Assembly: GCA_011322005.1 (NCBI GenBank)
Contig: DROE01000285.1
Coordinates: forward strand, 1 to 12,413
Reading direction: 5' to 3'
DNA length: 12,413 bases
Origin: Devosia sp.
GTDB taxonomy: Bacteria; Pseudomonadota; Alphaproteobacteria; Rhizobiales; Devosiaceae
The position numbers and the translations under genes are program-made. Shown here piece after piece: positions 1 through 7,287 of the stretch; position 1 is the first letter of the stretch; each line of letters begins with the position of its first letter. The notes under the pieces were generated by a model. It searched no databases, was not told where the DNA came from, and saw only the letters and a list, made by a program, of their open reading frames with translations.

Positions 1-1
1 T

Positions 2-3000
2 ACATTCAACCTCAGGCTCGACCTGCCGGCCTATACCATGCGTTCCGAAAACGGCGTTTTGTCCCTTGAGTTTGAGGAACAGCTTGATGTCTCTCTTCCG
101 GATATCAGCAATGCCCTGGCAGAATATGTCGTGATATCGCGCATTGACCCGGATCTTCGGGGAATCCGGTTTGGCCTCAGAACGGACGTTTCCGTCAACC
201 GAATTGAGGCAGGCGAGCGACTCTATATCGATTTTTTACCCTCCGGCTGGCAGGGGCTGGCTCCGGGACTGCCGGACGAAGTGGTGGCGGAACTGGCAAG
301 GAGGGCGCAGGATGCCGCAGCGCTTGATGAGTTGCGCCGCCGGATCGAGTATGCCCGGCTGAACAAGCCGGAGGCACAGTTGAGTGTCGGGCGGCACCCC
401 ACGTTCATCCGGCTTTTGTTCAATTGGAGCGAGGACACCGAGGCCAGCTTTTCTGTGACCGGGGACAGCGCGGCTCTCGAATTCGGCTGGCCGGTTGATA
501 TCGACCTTTTTGCCCTGGTCTCGGACCTTCCGGATGAAATAGTTTCGGTTACCGCAAACAAACGGGAAGGTTCCAATCTGGTCGAGTTCCAACTCGCTGA
601 AGGGGTGGTTCCCCGCTACTACCAGAATTCGGATCGCCAATTTGTGATTGACATAGACATGTTGCGCCCGGACATCGAGGCTCTGAGCGCAGAGGACCTG
701 CTGGCAGCGGCGCAGGTGGAGAGGAGCCAGAGACAACTGGAGGCCCAGGCGCGCGCGCGCGAGGCGGCGCGGGGGACGGATCATCCCGGTTTTGTGCCGG
801 AAACAGACCAGACCGAATTGACGCCTCAGGTCACCGAGGTTGGCTCGACCATCCGTGTAACCTTCCCCTTTGAGGTGGAGACTCCGGCGGCTGTGTTTCG
901 CCGGGGCGAGTATCTGTGGATGATCATTGACAGTCCGGTGACGATCAACGCGCCGGACAATCCTGATTTACTGGCAGAGATAAGCGATGACTTTTCCGCG
1001 GTGTCCGCAGGGGATACACAGATTGTTCGTATCAGGTTGAATTCCAACCGACTGGCCAGTCTGGGTTCGCAGGGGAGAAGCTGGGTACTTTCACTGGGTG
1101 ATATGCTGATGGCGCCCACAGAACCGATTGCGCTGGACCGGCGACAGGACGAAGATGGGCGGTATGAGGTGATCGCCGACCTGGAACGTCCGGTGAAGGT
1201 TCATCAATTGCGCGACCCCGAAGCGGGGGATGTGTTGGAGGTTGTTACCGCGTTTCCTCCGGCACGCGGAATAGTGCGCACTGTCCGTTTCGTGGACTTT
1301 TCCGCGCTGGCTTCGGTGCACGGGTTGGTAATCAAGCCGCAATTTGATGGGCTTGAAATCTCGCTGAAGCGGCGTGAGGCCATTTTGAGTGCGCGGGGGG
1401 GGCTGATTGTTTCCTCCCTGCTCGAAACCCGCTCGCTGGATGATTTTGAAGAGGCGGTAGAGCGGCGTGGTTTCATCAATCTGACGGATCTGATCGAAAG
1501 TGACCCAGCCGAACTGGGGTTGCGCCGGTGGGAACTGCAGCGTGACATTTCCCAGGCGCAGGGTAGCGAGCGTGAGGAAAAACGATTGGAGCTGGCTCAT
1601 GTTCTGCTGGCCAATCGCCTTGGATTTGAGGCTCTGGGCGTGCTTAAGCTCATGATCCAGGAGGACAAGATAGATTCCCTGATGAATGATGTGATGGTGA
1701 GTGTGGCGGCGGCCAATGTGGTTGCATTCCGATCCGGGGATGCTCTTGATCTGCTCAATGAAACAGCACTTGCCAACGAGGTCGATGCATTGATGTGGCG
1801 CTCGATTGCCCGGGCACAGGAAAGAGATTTCGTTGGCGCCCGGGCGGATATTCTTGCCTCTGAAGCCATCGTTGACGCCTATCCTGACTGGATAAAGAAC
1901 CGCTACTTCCTGTCGGCGGTGCGGGTGGGGATTGAAGCGGATGATCTTGACCTGGCCCTCAGACTCATCGAGCGTGTGGATTTTTCAAAACTGAGCCGGG
2001 AGCAAGCCAGCGAGTACGAGTTGCTTTCCGCCCGTATCGATGAAGCCGAGGAGCGCTGGGACGAGGCGCTGGATACCTATGGCCGCGTTATCGCCATGGA
2101 TGTCAGGCCAACCCATGCCGAGGCGGTGTATCGCACTATCTCCCTGCTCGATTCCATGGACCGCCTGGATGAAGCGATGGGGGCAGAAACACTGTCGCGC
2201 GCTTCAATTTCCTGGAGGGGCGGACCGCTGGAATCGCAGATGCTGCAATTGCTGGCGCGCCTGCAATTCCGAACCGGCGATTACCGGGCGGCGTTTACCA
2301 CGGTAAAAGAAGCGGCGGAAACGCAAATTGAAACCGAGGACATTCTTGCATTAACCGAGGAAGCGCAAATCGCCTTTGCCGACCTTTTTCTCAACGGGGG
2401 TGCTGATGCCCTTGAAGAAATTGACGCGCTTACTCTGTTTTACGACTTTCGCTATCTGACACCTTCGGGCGCGCGGGGGGATGTCATGATTCGCAACCTT
2501 GCGCGACGGCTGATTGATGTTGATCTGCTTGAACAGGCAGCCGGTCTATTGGAATACCAGGTCGAAACGCGGTTGGATGGGGCCGCGCGTGCGCAGATTG
2601 CAGCTGATCTTGCCGTTATTCACATTGCAAACCGCGAACCGGCGAAAGCGTTGCAGGTGCTCAACAGCACCGGGCTTGCCGGGCTGCCGCCCTCGCTGCA
2701 ACGCCAGCGGAGACTCTTGGAGGCAAGGGCACTGATCGATGCGGGCCGCTATGAGCTGTCCCGTGATGTTTTGACACAGATGTCGGGCCGGGAAGCGGAC
2801 CTGCTTCGGGTGGAGGCTTTCTGGCGGGACAGGCGCTACCGTGAGGCCGCTCAACTGCTTGAGCGCGCCTATTCCCAACGTGTCAGTTCAGTCCCGCTTT
2901 CTCAGGCGGCGCGAATGAATCTTGTCAAGGCGGCGGTTGGATATGTGCTTGGGGAAGACCAGATCGGACTTGACCGGGTCCGGCAAAAATTTTCCGAGGA

Positions 3001-3193
3001 GCTTTCAAACTCACCCGAATGGGCGATGTTTGACTATGTCACCAGAGCGGTGACCCAGACCGGAGCGGGGTTCCGTGAAATTGCATCCAGGGTTGCCGGA
3101 ATGGATTCTCTTGAAGCATTTCTTGCCGCTTATGAGAATGCCTATGGAGATGCGGGCGCGCTGGCGCCCACGGGCGGCGCTTCATCGAGCTAG
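2..3193 (+). CDS. Large tetratricopeptide-repeat protein, 5' end outside window
   Basis: The reading frame is open from base 2 to the stop at 3193 (1063 visible residues). The first in-frame ATG at 38 is probably internal, because the codons before it (T-F-N-L-R-L-D-L-P) continue the same beta-strand style and no ribosome site precedes it. The true start and any signal peptide lie upstream. Roughly residues 1-230 and 270-490 are beta-rich, with repeated short strands that resemble AMIN-like periplasmic modules (for example IRLLFNWSED, IRVTFPFEVE). A charged Glu/Arg/Ala-rich helix lies near 230-260. From about residue 510 to the end the protein is helical with TPR-like pairs (LELAHVLLANRLGFEALGVL, WDEALDTYGRVIAM, PAKALQVLNSTGL). 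The gene converges on fliP with a 20-base gap. A periplasmic or envelope scaffold role linked to motility is inference from context and fold type. I recognise no named family with certainty. Confidence 0.88.
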   Translation, partial: TFNLRLDLPAYTMRSENGVLSLEFEEQLDVSLPDISNALAEYVVISRIDPDLRGIRFGLRTDVSVNRIEAGERLYIDFLPSGWQGLAPGLPDEVVAELARRAQDAAALDELRRRIEYARLNKPEAQLSVGRHPTFIRLLFNWSEDTEASFSVTGDSAALEFGWPVDIDLFALVSDLPDEIVSVTANKREGSNLVEFQLAEGVVPRYYQNSDRQFVIDIDMLRPDIEALSAEDLLAAAQVERSQRQLEAQARAREAARGTDHPGFVPETDQTELTPQVTEVGSTIRVTFPFEVETPAAVFRRGEYLWMIIDSPVTINAPDNPDLLAEISDDFSAVSAGDTQIVRIRLNSNRLASLGSQGRSWVLSLGDMLMAPTEPIALDRRQDEDGRYEVIADLERPVKVHQLRDPEAGDVLEVVTAFPPARGIVRTVRFVDFSALASVHGLVIKPQFDGLEISLKRREAILSARGGLIVSSLLETRSLDDFEEAVERRGFINLTDLIESDPAELGLRRWELQRDISQAQGSEREEKRLELAHVLLANRLGFEALGVLKLMIQEDKIDSLMNDVMVSVAAANVVAFRSGDALDLLNETALANEVDALMWRSIARAQERDFVGARADILASEAIVDAYPDWIKNRYFLSAVRVGIEADDLDLALRLIERVDFSKLSREQASEYELLSARIDEAEERWDEALDTYGRVIAMDVRPTHAEAVYRTISLLDSMDRLDEAMGAETLSRASISWRGGPLESQMLQLLARLQFRTGDYRAAFTTVKEAAETQIETEDILALTEEAQIAFADLFLNGGADALEEIDALTLFYDFRYLTPSGARGDVMIRNLARRLIDVDLLEQAAGLLEYQVETRLDGAARAQIAADLAVIHIANREPAKALQVLNSTGLAGLPPSLQRQRRLLEARALIDAGRYELSRDVLTQMSGREADLLRVEAFWRDRRYREAAQLLERAYSQRVSSVPLSQAARMNLVKAAVGYVLGEDQIGLDRVRQKFSEELSNSPEWAMFDYVTRAVTQTGAGFREIASRVAGMDSLEAFLAAYENAYGDAGALAPTGGASSS

Positions 3194-3213
3194 GATATGC
3201 TCGCGTAGTGCGA

Positions 3214-4038
3214 TCATCCCCCCACATAACTTCGCACGATTGACCCTGCTACCAGATACCAGCCGTCAACCAGCACGAAAAATATCAGTTTGAAGGGCAG
3301 CGATATCACGATAGGGGGCAGCATCATCATGCCCATGGACATGAGAACCGAGGCAACAACCATGTCGATGATAATGAAGGGCAGGAACAAAAGGAATCCG
3401 ATCTCAAAGGCCCGGCGCAGTTCTGAAATCATGAAAGCGGGCACCAGGATTGTCAGCGACAGATCCTCGGGGTTTTCCGGCGGTGCCTCTCCGGACATGT
3501 CCAGAAACAGCCCAACGTCTTTCTCGCGCACGTTAAGGCGCATGAACTCGTGGACCGGGGCGGCTCCAAGTGTGAACGCTTCCTCATACTCGATCTGCCC
3601 GGCCATAAGTGGGGCAATGCCTTCGTCATAGCTGCGCTGGAAGGTGGGAGCCATGACAAAAGCGGTCAGAAACAGGGCAAGAGAAATCATCACGGTATTT
3701 GGCGGTGCGGTCTGCAGGCCGATTGCGGTGCGCAAAATGGAAAGAATCACCACGATCCGGGTGAAGCTGGTGACCATCACCAGAATAGATGGCGCCAGGG
3801 AAAGCAGGGTTATCAGCCCGATAAGCTGCACCGCGCGCTCTGTCAGGGACGCCTCGTCGCCAAAATCAATGGAAATGTCCTGAGCGAGCGCAGCGGCTGG
3901 CCACAGGGCCAGAACGGCAATGACAATCAGGGCGAGGCCGGCAAGTCCCGGCAAGAGTCGGGTATCAGCCGCTCTTGGTTGTGCTTTCCTTGTCGTCGCT
4001 GGGCGTTTCCACCCTGTCGTCAACCTGGGCACCGGCAT
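3214..4038 (-). CDS. fliP: Flagellar export-gate protein FliP
   Basis: FliP is a core subunit of the flagellar type III export gate (FliPQR channel) in the inner membrane. The match is strong: SFTRIVVILSILRTAIG and APPNTVMISLALFLTAFVM in the first half, then the family signatures VPAFMISELRRAFEIGF and PFIIIDMVVASVLMSMGMMM, ending in DGWYLVAGSIVRSY. A hydrophobic segment ending PAAALAQ looks like the cleaved signal peptide that FliP usually has. The start is unsettled. ATG at 4038 gives 274 residues and overlaps the fliO end by 74 bases; its ribosome site is weak, with GGGG 12 bases away. TTG at 3954 gives 246 residues, the normal FliP length, and does not overlap fliO, but its signal peptide would lack basic residues. 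A TTG at 4062 is also open. The gene lies downstream of fliO in the same operon. Confidence 0.95.
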   Translation of the reverse strand: MPVPRLTTGWKRPATTRKAQPRAADTRLLPGLAGLALIVIAVLALWPAAALAQDISIDFGDEASLTERAVQLIGLITLLSLAPSILVMVTSFTRIVVILSILRTAIGLQTAPPNTVMISLALFLTAFVMAPTFQRSYDEGIAPLMAGQIEYEEAFTLGAAPVHEFMRLNVREKDVGLFLDMSGEAPPENPEDLSLTILVPAFMISELRRAFEIGFLLFLPFIIIDMVVASVLMSMGMMMLPPIVISLPFKLIFFVLVDGWYLVAGSIVRSYVGG

Positions 4039-4774
4039 CCTGTGGAGTTGCCCCTTCTTCAATCGATTCCATGGCCTTTAAGTCGACCTCGTCAATCTTG
4101 TTCATATCTGAGTCGCCGTTTTCAGACTCAAGTTTATCCAGGTTATCCCGAGATGCCCCCAGATTTGCGACTTCCAGGTTGCTGACCGGTCGTAAAAGGC
4201 CGGTGTGCCGGAGCGAGGGGGTGGTGCGCTCTGCGCTTACGTTGCCCAGATTGCGCAGCCGGTCGAGCGGTCCGGGCCTCTCGCTGACATTGGATGTCTT
4301 GCTCTCGTCTTCACCGCCGCTGCGGTTGTCTTGTTCCCTGTTCATGCCATGGGCATTCTTTCTTCGCAGGATGTTTGACAGGCCAAGGCGCTGCGCGGCG
4401 GCGCCGGCGCGTTCCATCGTGGGCTGGATGCGTGCGGCTTGAAGCTCCGCATTCTGGCCGGATGAAGGTTGCTCGGCGGGAGCGGGAACCGGAATGCCGG
4501 TTTCAATCACGAGGTCGCTGGTGGAGCCCGTAATGATGAGGTGTTCGACGTCATCGCGGCGAATCAGCACCAGTTGGCGCTTGGAATCGATGGCCATGGT
4601 GTCGATGAGTGCCAGACGGCGCTGGCGCCCCCGGACTATGGAGCCGGATGCTTTGAACACCAGCTTGAGTGCCCAGACACCGGCCACTATGAGTGCCACA
4701 ACTATGAAAAGGGCGAACAGAACGGTCCAGATACTACCCTGCGCACCACCAAAAATACTGGTCAAAAAACCCAA
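3965..4774 (-). CDS. fliO: Flagellar biosynthesis protein FliO
   Basis: FliO is a small membrane protein that helps assemble the FliP ring of the export gate. One membrane segment (WTVLFALFIVVALIVAGVWALKLVF) lies near residues 13-40. It is followed by the FliO core RRLALIDTMAIDSKRQLVLIRRDDVEHLIITG and DLVIETGIPV. The remaining ~165 residues are low-complexity, acidic and probably disordered, which makes this FliO (269 aa) much longer than the ~120-residue enteric protein. The chosen start is TTG at 4774: a GGAG ribosome site sits 8 bases upstream (4783-4786 on the + strand) and the protein then begins just before the membrane helix. The open frame extends to 4867, but that extra stretch is Cys-rich and unlike the family. 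The gene is divergent from flgB and first in a fliO-fliP operon. Confidence 0.88.
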   Translation of the reverse strand: MGFLTSIFGGAQGSIWTVLFALFIVVALIVAGVWALKLVFKASGSIVRGRQRRLALIDTMAIDSKRQLVLIRRDDVEHLIITGSTSDLVIETGIPVPAPAEQPSSGQNAELQAARIQPTMERAGAAAQRLGLSNILRRKNAHGMNREQDNRSGGEDESKTSNVSERPGPLDRLRNLGNVSAERTTPSLRHTGLLRPVSNLEVANLGASRDNLDKLESENGDSDMNKIDEVDLKAMESIEEGATPQDAGAQVDDRVETPSDDKESTTKSG

Positions 4775-4782
4775 AACTCTTA

Positions 4783-4786
4783 CTCC
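4783..4786 (-). promoter_or_regulatory. Ribosome binding site deciding the fliO TTG start
   Basis: The - strand reads GGAGTAAGAGTT and then TTG, placing GGAG 8 bases before the TTG at 4774. This spacing is ideal and favours the TTG over the upstream end of the open frame. Confidence 0.6.
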
Positions 4787-4895
4787 GCAACAATTCCAGT
4801 AAAGTCCCTCGCCGATCACAGGCCGGCAATTCCTGCCCAAGCATTCGTCTCTGTTAGCAAATTGCAAGAGCGAAATACAGCAAAAGGCGGACGAA

Positions 4896-4910
4896 TTAAC
4901 GACCTGTTAA
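4896..4910. promoter_or_regulatory. CtrA binding site (TTAA-N7-TTAA)
   Basis: The sequence TTAACGACCTGTTAA has both half-sites intact and exactly seven bases between them, and it is followed by CCAT as in the extended alphaproteobacterial motif. It lies in the 184-base gap between the divergent fliO and flgB starts, where CtrA could act on both operons. In Caulobacter, CtrA boxes typically overlap the -35 region of early flagellar promoters; here the box also covers the -35 position of the proposed flgB promoter. Binding is inferred from motif and context. Confidence 0.75.
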
Positions 4911-4929
4911 CCATGAAGTGGGCAATAAT
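4901..4929 (+). promoter_or_regulatory. Probable flgB operon promoter
   Basis: AATAAT at 4924-4929 matches the -10 consensus in five of six bases. With a 17-base spacer, the -35 position (4901-4906, GACCTG) has no good match to the sigma-70 hexamer but falls inside the CtrA box, as expected for an activator-dependent promoter. A transcript would start near 4936, about 23 bases before the flgB ATG. On the opposite strand TGTATT (4879-4874) could serve as the -10 for fliO, but this is weaker. Confidence 0.45.
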
Positions 4930-4958
4930 TGCCGGGAAGCTGGCAAAGTGAGTCTGAC

Positions 4959-5366
4959 ATGGGAATTGCAAACCTACCAATTTTCCAGGCACTCAAGAGC
5001 AAGATGGACTGGCATCAGACCCGCCAGAAACTTTTGGCGGAGAATGTGGCGAATGCGGAAACACCAGGTTATCGCGCACGTGACCTTGAAGCGTTCAGTT
5101 TCGAGAGCGTGCTGAAGGGACAAGGCGCTCGTTCCATCGCCACGGCCACCACCAATGCGCGCCACATTTCATCAGCCAACAGTGGCAACGAAGGGTTTGT
5201 CAGCCGCTCGAACGCAAAATTCGAAGTGACCCCGGATGGCAATTCCGTGGTGCTGGAAGAGGAAATGATGAAGGTTGCTTCCAACCAGATGGACTATCAG
5301 GCCGCGACATCGCTCTATTCGCGTTCACTTAAACTTATTCGTTCCGCTATCGGGCGGAATGCCTGA
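4959..5366 (+). CDS. flgB: Flagellar basal-body rod protein FlgB
   Basis: FlgB is a proximal rod subunit, exported through the flagellar secretion gate and assembled in the periplasm on FliE. The 135-residue product has the rod-protein N-terminal motif ENVANAETPGYRARDL (about residues 28-43) and the matching C-terminal helix EEEMMKVASNQMDYQAATSLYSRSLKLIRSAIG. These two ends form the coiled coil common to rod and hook proteins. ATG at 4959 is chosen because the family begins shortly before the ALKSKMDWH segment; the frame also opens at a TTG at 4929. The ribosome site before it is weak (AGTGAG). It is the first gene of the six-gene + strand operon. Confidence 0.96.
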   Translation: MGIANLPIFQALKSKMDWHQTRQKLLAENVANAETPGYRARDLEAFSFESVLKGQGARSIATATTNARHISSANSGNEGFVSRSNAKFEVTPDGNSVVLEEEMMKVASNQMDYQAATSLYSRSLKLIRSAIGRNA

Positions 5367-5399
5367 TGCATCTTCAGGCGGGTAACCGGAGACTGAGCT

Positions 5400-5813
5400 A
5401 TGGGTGATTTTACAACTACGCTGAAGATCGCTGCGGGCGGCCTGCAAGCCCAGTCGGCACGAATGCGGGTCATTTCAGAAAATCTTGCAAATGTCGATTC
5501 TGCCGGCAGGACCCCGGAGGAGGACCCTTTCCGGCGCCGGATCCCCACATTCAAGGCGGTGTTCGACCGCGAGATGGGGGCCTATAACGTCCAGTTGGGA
5601 AGGATGGCTGTTGACAGTTCCGAGTTTGAGACCCGCTACGAGCCTGGTCACCCGGCTGCCAACGAACAGGGATTCGTCAAATATCCCAACATAAACTCAC
5701 TTATCGAACTGGCCGATATGCGTGAAGCTCAGCGCAGTTATGAAGCCAATCTGAATATCATTCGTTCATCAAGAGCGATGTTTGGGCAGACACTGGATAT
5801 TCTGCGCGGTTAG
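5400..5813 (+). CDS. flgC: Flagellar basal-body rod protein FlgC
   Basis: FlgC is the proximal rod protein that stacks with FlgB and FlgF. The 137-residue product carries the rod motif ISENLANVDSAGRTPEEDPF (about residues 23-42) and the C-terminal motif YEANLNIIRSSRAMFGQTLDILR that closes the helical bundle. The middle section includes the usual FVKYPNINSLIELADMREAQRSY. ATG at 5400 has GGAGA seven bases upstream. It follows flgB after 33 bases and precedes fliE by 28 bases. Confidence 0.97.
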   Translation: MGDFTTTLKIAAGGLQAQSARMRVISENLANVDSAGRTPEEDPFRRRIPTFKAVFDREMGAYNVQLGRMAVDSSEFETRYEPGHPAANEQGFVKYPNINSLIELADMREAQRSYEANLNIIRSSRAMFGQTLDILRG

Positions 5814-5841
5814 CAGACAAGAGAACAAGGATTTATAACAG

Positions 5842-6159
5842 ATGAGCGTACCATTTTCCGCCGCCACCGCTGCTTACGGAAATGCCGCCCAACTCGTGCA
5901 GGGGGGGGGCAATGTTCCAAGTCAGCAGTCTACAACGGGAGGTTCGGACTTCGCCAAAATCCTGTCGGAAAGCGTGCAGTCAGTCGTTGACACCGGCAAC
6001 CGGGCCGATCAGGTTTCTATGGACATGCTCAACGGCAAGGCCAGCGTAGTGGACATGGTCACCGCAATCTCGGAAACAGAACTGGCTGTGGAGAGCATGG
6101 TCACAGTGCGTGACCGGGTCATATCCGCCTATCAGGAAATCCTGAGGATGCCCATTTAA
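5842..6159 (+). CDS. fliE: Flagellar hook-basal body complex protein FliE
   Basis: FliE joins the MS ring and export gate to the rod and is among the first exported subunits. The product is 105 residues, the usual size. It has the Ser/Gly/Gln-rich variable N-terminus, then FAKILSESVQSVVDTGNRADQVSMDMLNG, and the conserved end VDMVTAISETELAVESMVTVRDRVISAYQEILRMPI. An AAGGA stands ten bases before the ATG. A run of nine G at 5901-5909 encodes part of the variable region (QGGG). A slip of one base either way there would give an early stop. Confidence 0.95.
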   Translation: MSVPFSAATAAYGNAAQLVQGGGNVPSQQSTTGGSDFAKILSESVQSVVDTGNRADQVSMDMLNGKASVVDMVTAISETELAVESMVTVRDRVISAYQEILRMPI

Positions 6160-6196
6160 TTCACGCGGACAACGCCGGTTTTGGGGGAGTACAGAT

Positions 6197-6463
6197 ATGG
6201 AATCCGCCACGGTTCTTGATGTGGCCCGCGAGGGTATCTGGGTGCTCATTATCGTCTCATCTCCGATGATGATCGTGGGACTGCTGGTCGGGGTGGTGAT
6301 TGCTCTGTTTCAGGCGTTGACACAAATTCAGGAACTCACGCTGGTATTTGTTCCCAAGATTATCGCCATCTTCGTAACGATGATTGTGGCCCTGCCTTTC
6401 ATGGGGGCGACGATGGGCGTGTATATGCAGCGTATGGCCGATCTCATCGTTTCGGGGGGGTGA
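6197..6463 (+). CDS. fliQ: Flagellar export-gate protein FliQ
   Basis: FliQ is the small two-helix membrane subunit of the FliPQR export channel. The 88-residue product has two hydrophobic segments (LIIVSSPMMIVGLLVGVVIALF and VPKIIAIFVTMIVALPFMGATM) separated by the family signature QALTQIQELTLVFVPK. A strong GGGGGAG ribosome site lies just before the ATG at 6197. The final Gly codons and TGA include a run of seven G, and the stop overlaps the fliR GTG start by four bases (GTGA), so the two are probably translationally coupled. Confidence 0.97.
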   Translation: MESATVLDVAREGIWVLIIVSSPMMIVGLLVGVVIALFQALTQIQELTLVFVPKIIAIFVTMIVALPFMGATMGVYMQRMADLIVSGG

Positions 6464-7287
6464 GGGGTGCGCGCGCTGATGCCCATGCAACCATCATGAA
6501 CTTTACGCTGGACTGGCTGCCCCAGACGGCTTTCACCTTTGTGCTGATTTTCGGGCGGGTGGGCACAATGCTGATGCTGATGCCCGCGTTTGGTGAGAAC
6601 AATATTCCGGCAAGGCTGCGTTTGAGTTTTGCGCTGGCGTTTACACTGGTCGTTTTTCCACTGGTGGCTTCGGGCATGCCAACGATGCCCGATTCCCTTG
6701 CGGGCATGGGTACACTGCTGGGGCACGAGATGGGGGTGGGCTTCATTATCGGGGGCATCGCCCGGATGATCGTCATGGCCACGCAAACTGCCGGCTCGAT
6801 CATTGCTTTCCAGATGGGGCTTAGCGTGGCCATGGCCTCCGACCCCTCGCAGCCCGGTTTGCAGGGTGCGATCATCGGCAATTTTCTCACGCTGCTGGGT
6901 GTTGCCCTCATTTTTGTGACTGATCTGCACTACATGGTGCTGGCAGCGGTCTATGACAGTTACACCTATTTCCCGGTCGAAGCTCCCCTGATGATCGAAG
7001 ATGCGGCCGCCGGTGCCATCGAAGCATTTTCGGGCGCGTTCGATGTGGGGGTTCAAATGGCGGCGCCGTTCATCGTTTTCGGGCTCGTCTTTTATCTGGG
7101 GCTGGGGCTGCTGGCGCGTCTTATGCCTCAGCTTCAGGTGTTTTTCATAGCCATGCCCGCCAATGTGGGAATCGGCCTCATTCTTCTGGCGGTTTTGCTG
7201 ACCTCTGTGATGGGCTGGTATCTCTCTCAGTTCGAAAACACCTTTGGCATGTTGCTGGGGTCAGGCGAGGCTGCGCGCATTGGCTGA
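6460..7287 (+). CDS. fliR: Flagellar export-gate protein FliR
   Basis: FliR is the single-copy subunit that closes the FliPQR channel. The 275-residue product is almost wholly hydrophobic, with about six membrane segments. It begins LPQTAFTFVLIFGRVGTMLMLMPAFGE and includes the conserved IIAFQMGLSVAMASDPS segment and LMPQLQVFFIAMPANVGIGL near the C-terminus. The start may be GTG at 6460, which overlaps the fliQ stop and has poly-G directly upstream, or ATG at 6496, which matches the family N-terminus better but has no ribosome site. GTG is preferred on coupling grounds. The end overlaps flhB by eight bases. Confidence 0.95.
   Translation: MRGARADAHATIMNFTLDWLPQTAFTFVLIFGRVGTMLMLMPAFGENNIPARLRLSFALAFTLVVFPLVASGMPTMPDSLAGMGTLLGHEMGVGFIIGGIARMIVMATQTAGSIIAFQMGLSVAMASDPSQPGLQGAIIGNFLTLLGVALIFVTDLHYMVLAAVYDSYTYFPVEAPLMIEDAAAGAIEAFSGAFDVGVQMAAPFIVFGLVFYLGLGLLARLMPQLQVFFIAMPANVGIGLILLAVLLTSVMGWYLSQFENTFGMLLGSGEAARIG

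Noticed and set aside
2351..2358. TTAACCGA, a CtrA-like half-site.
   Set aside because: There is no second TTAA at the proper spacing and it lies deep inside a coding region.
3550..4185. A 211-codon + strand frame opposite fliP and fliO.
   Set aside because: It is Gly/Gln/Arg-rich, unlike a folded protein, and lies opposite two clearly identified flagellar genes.
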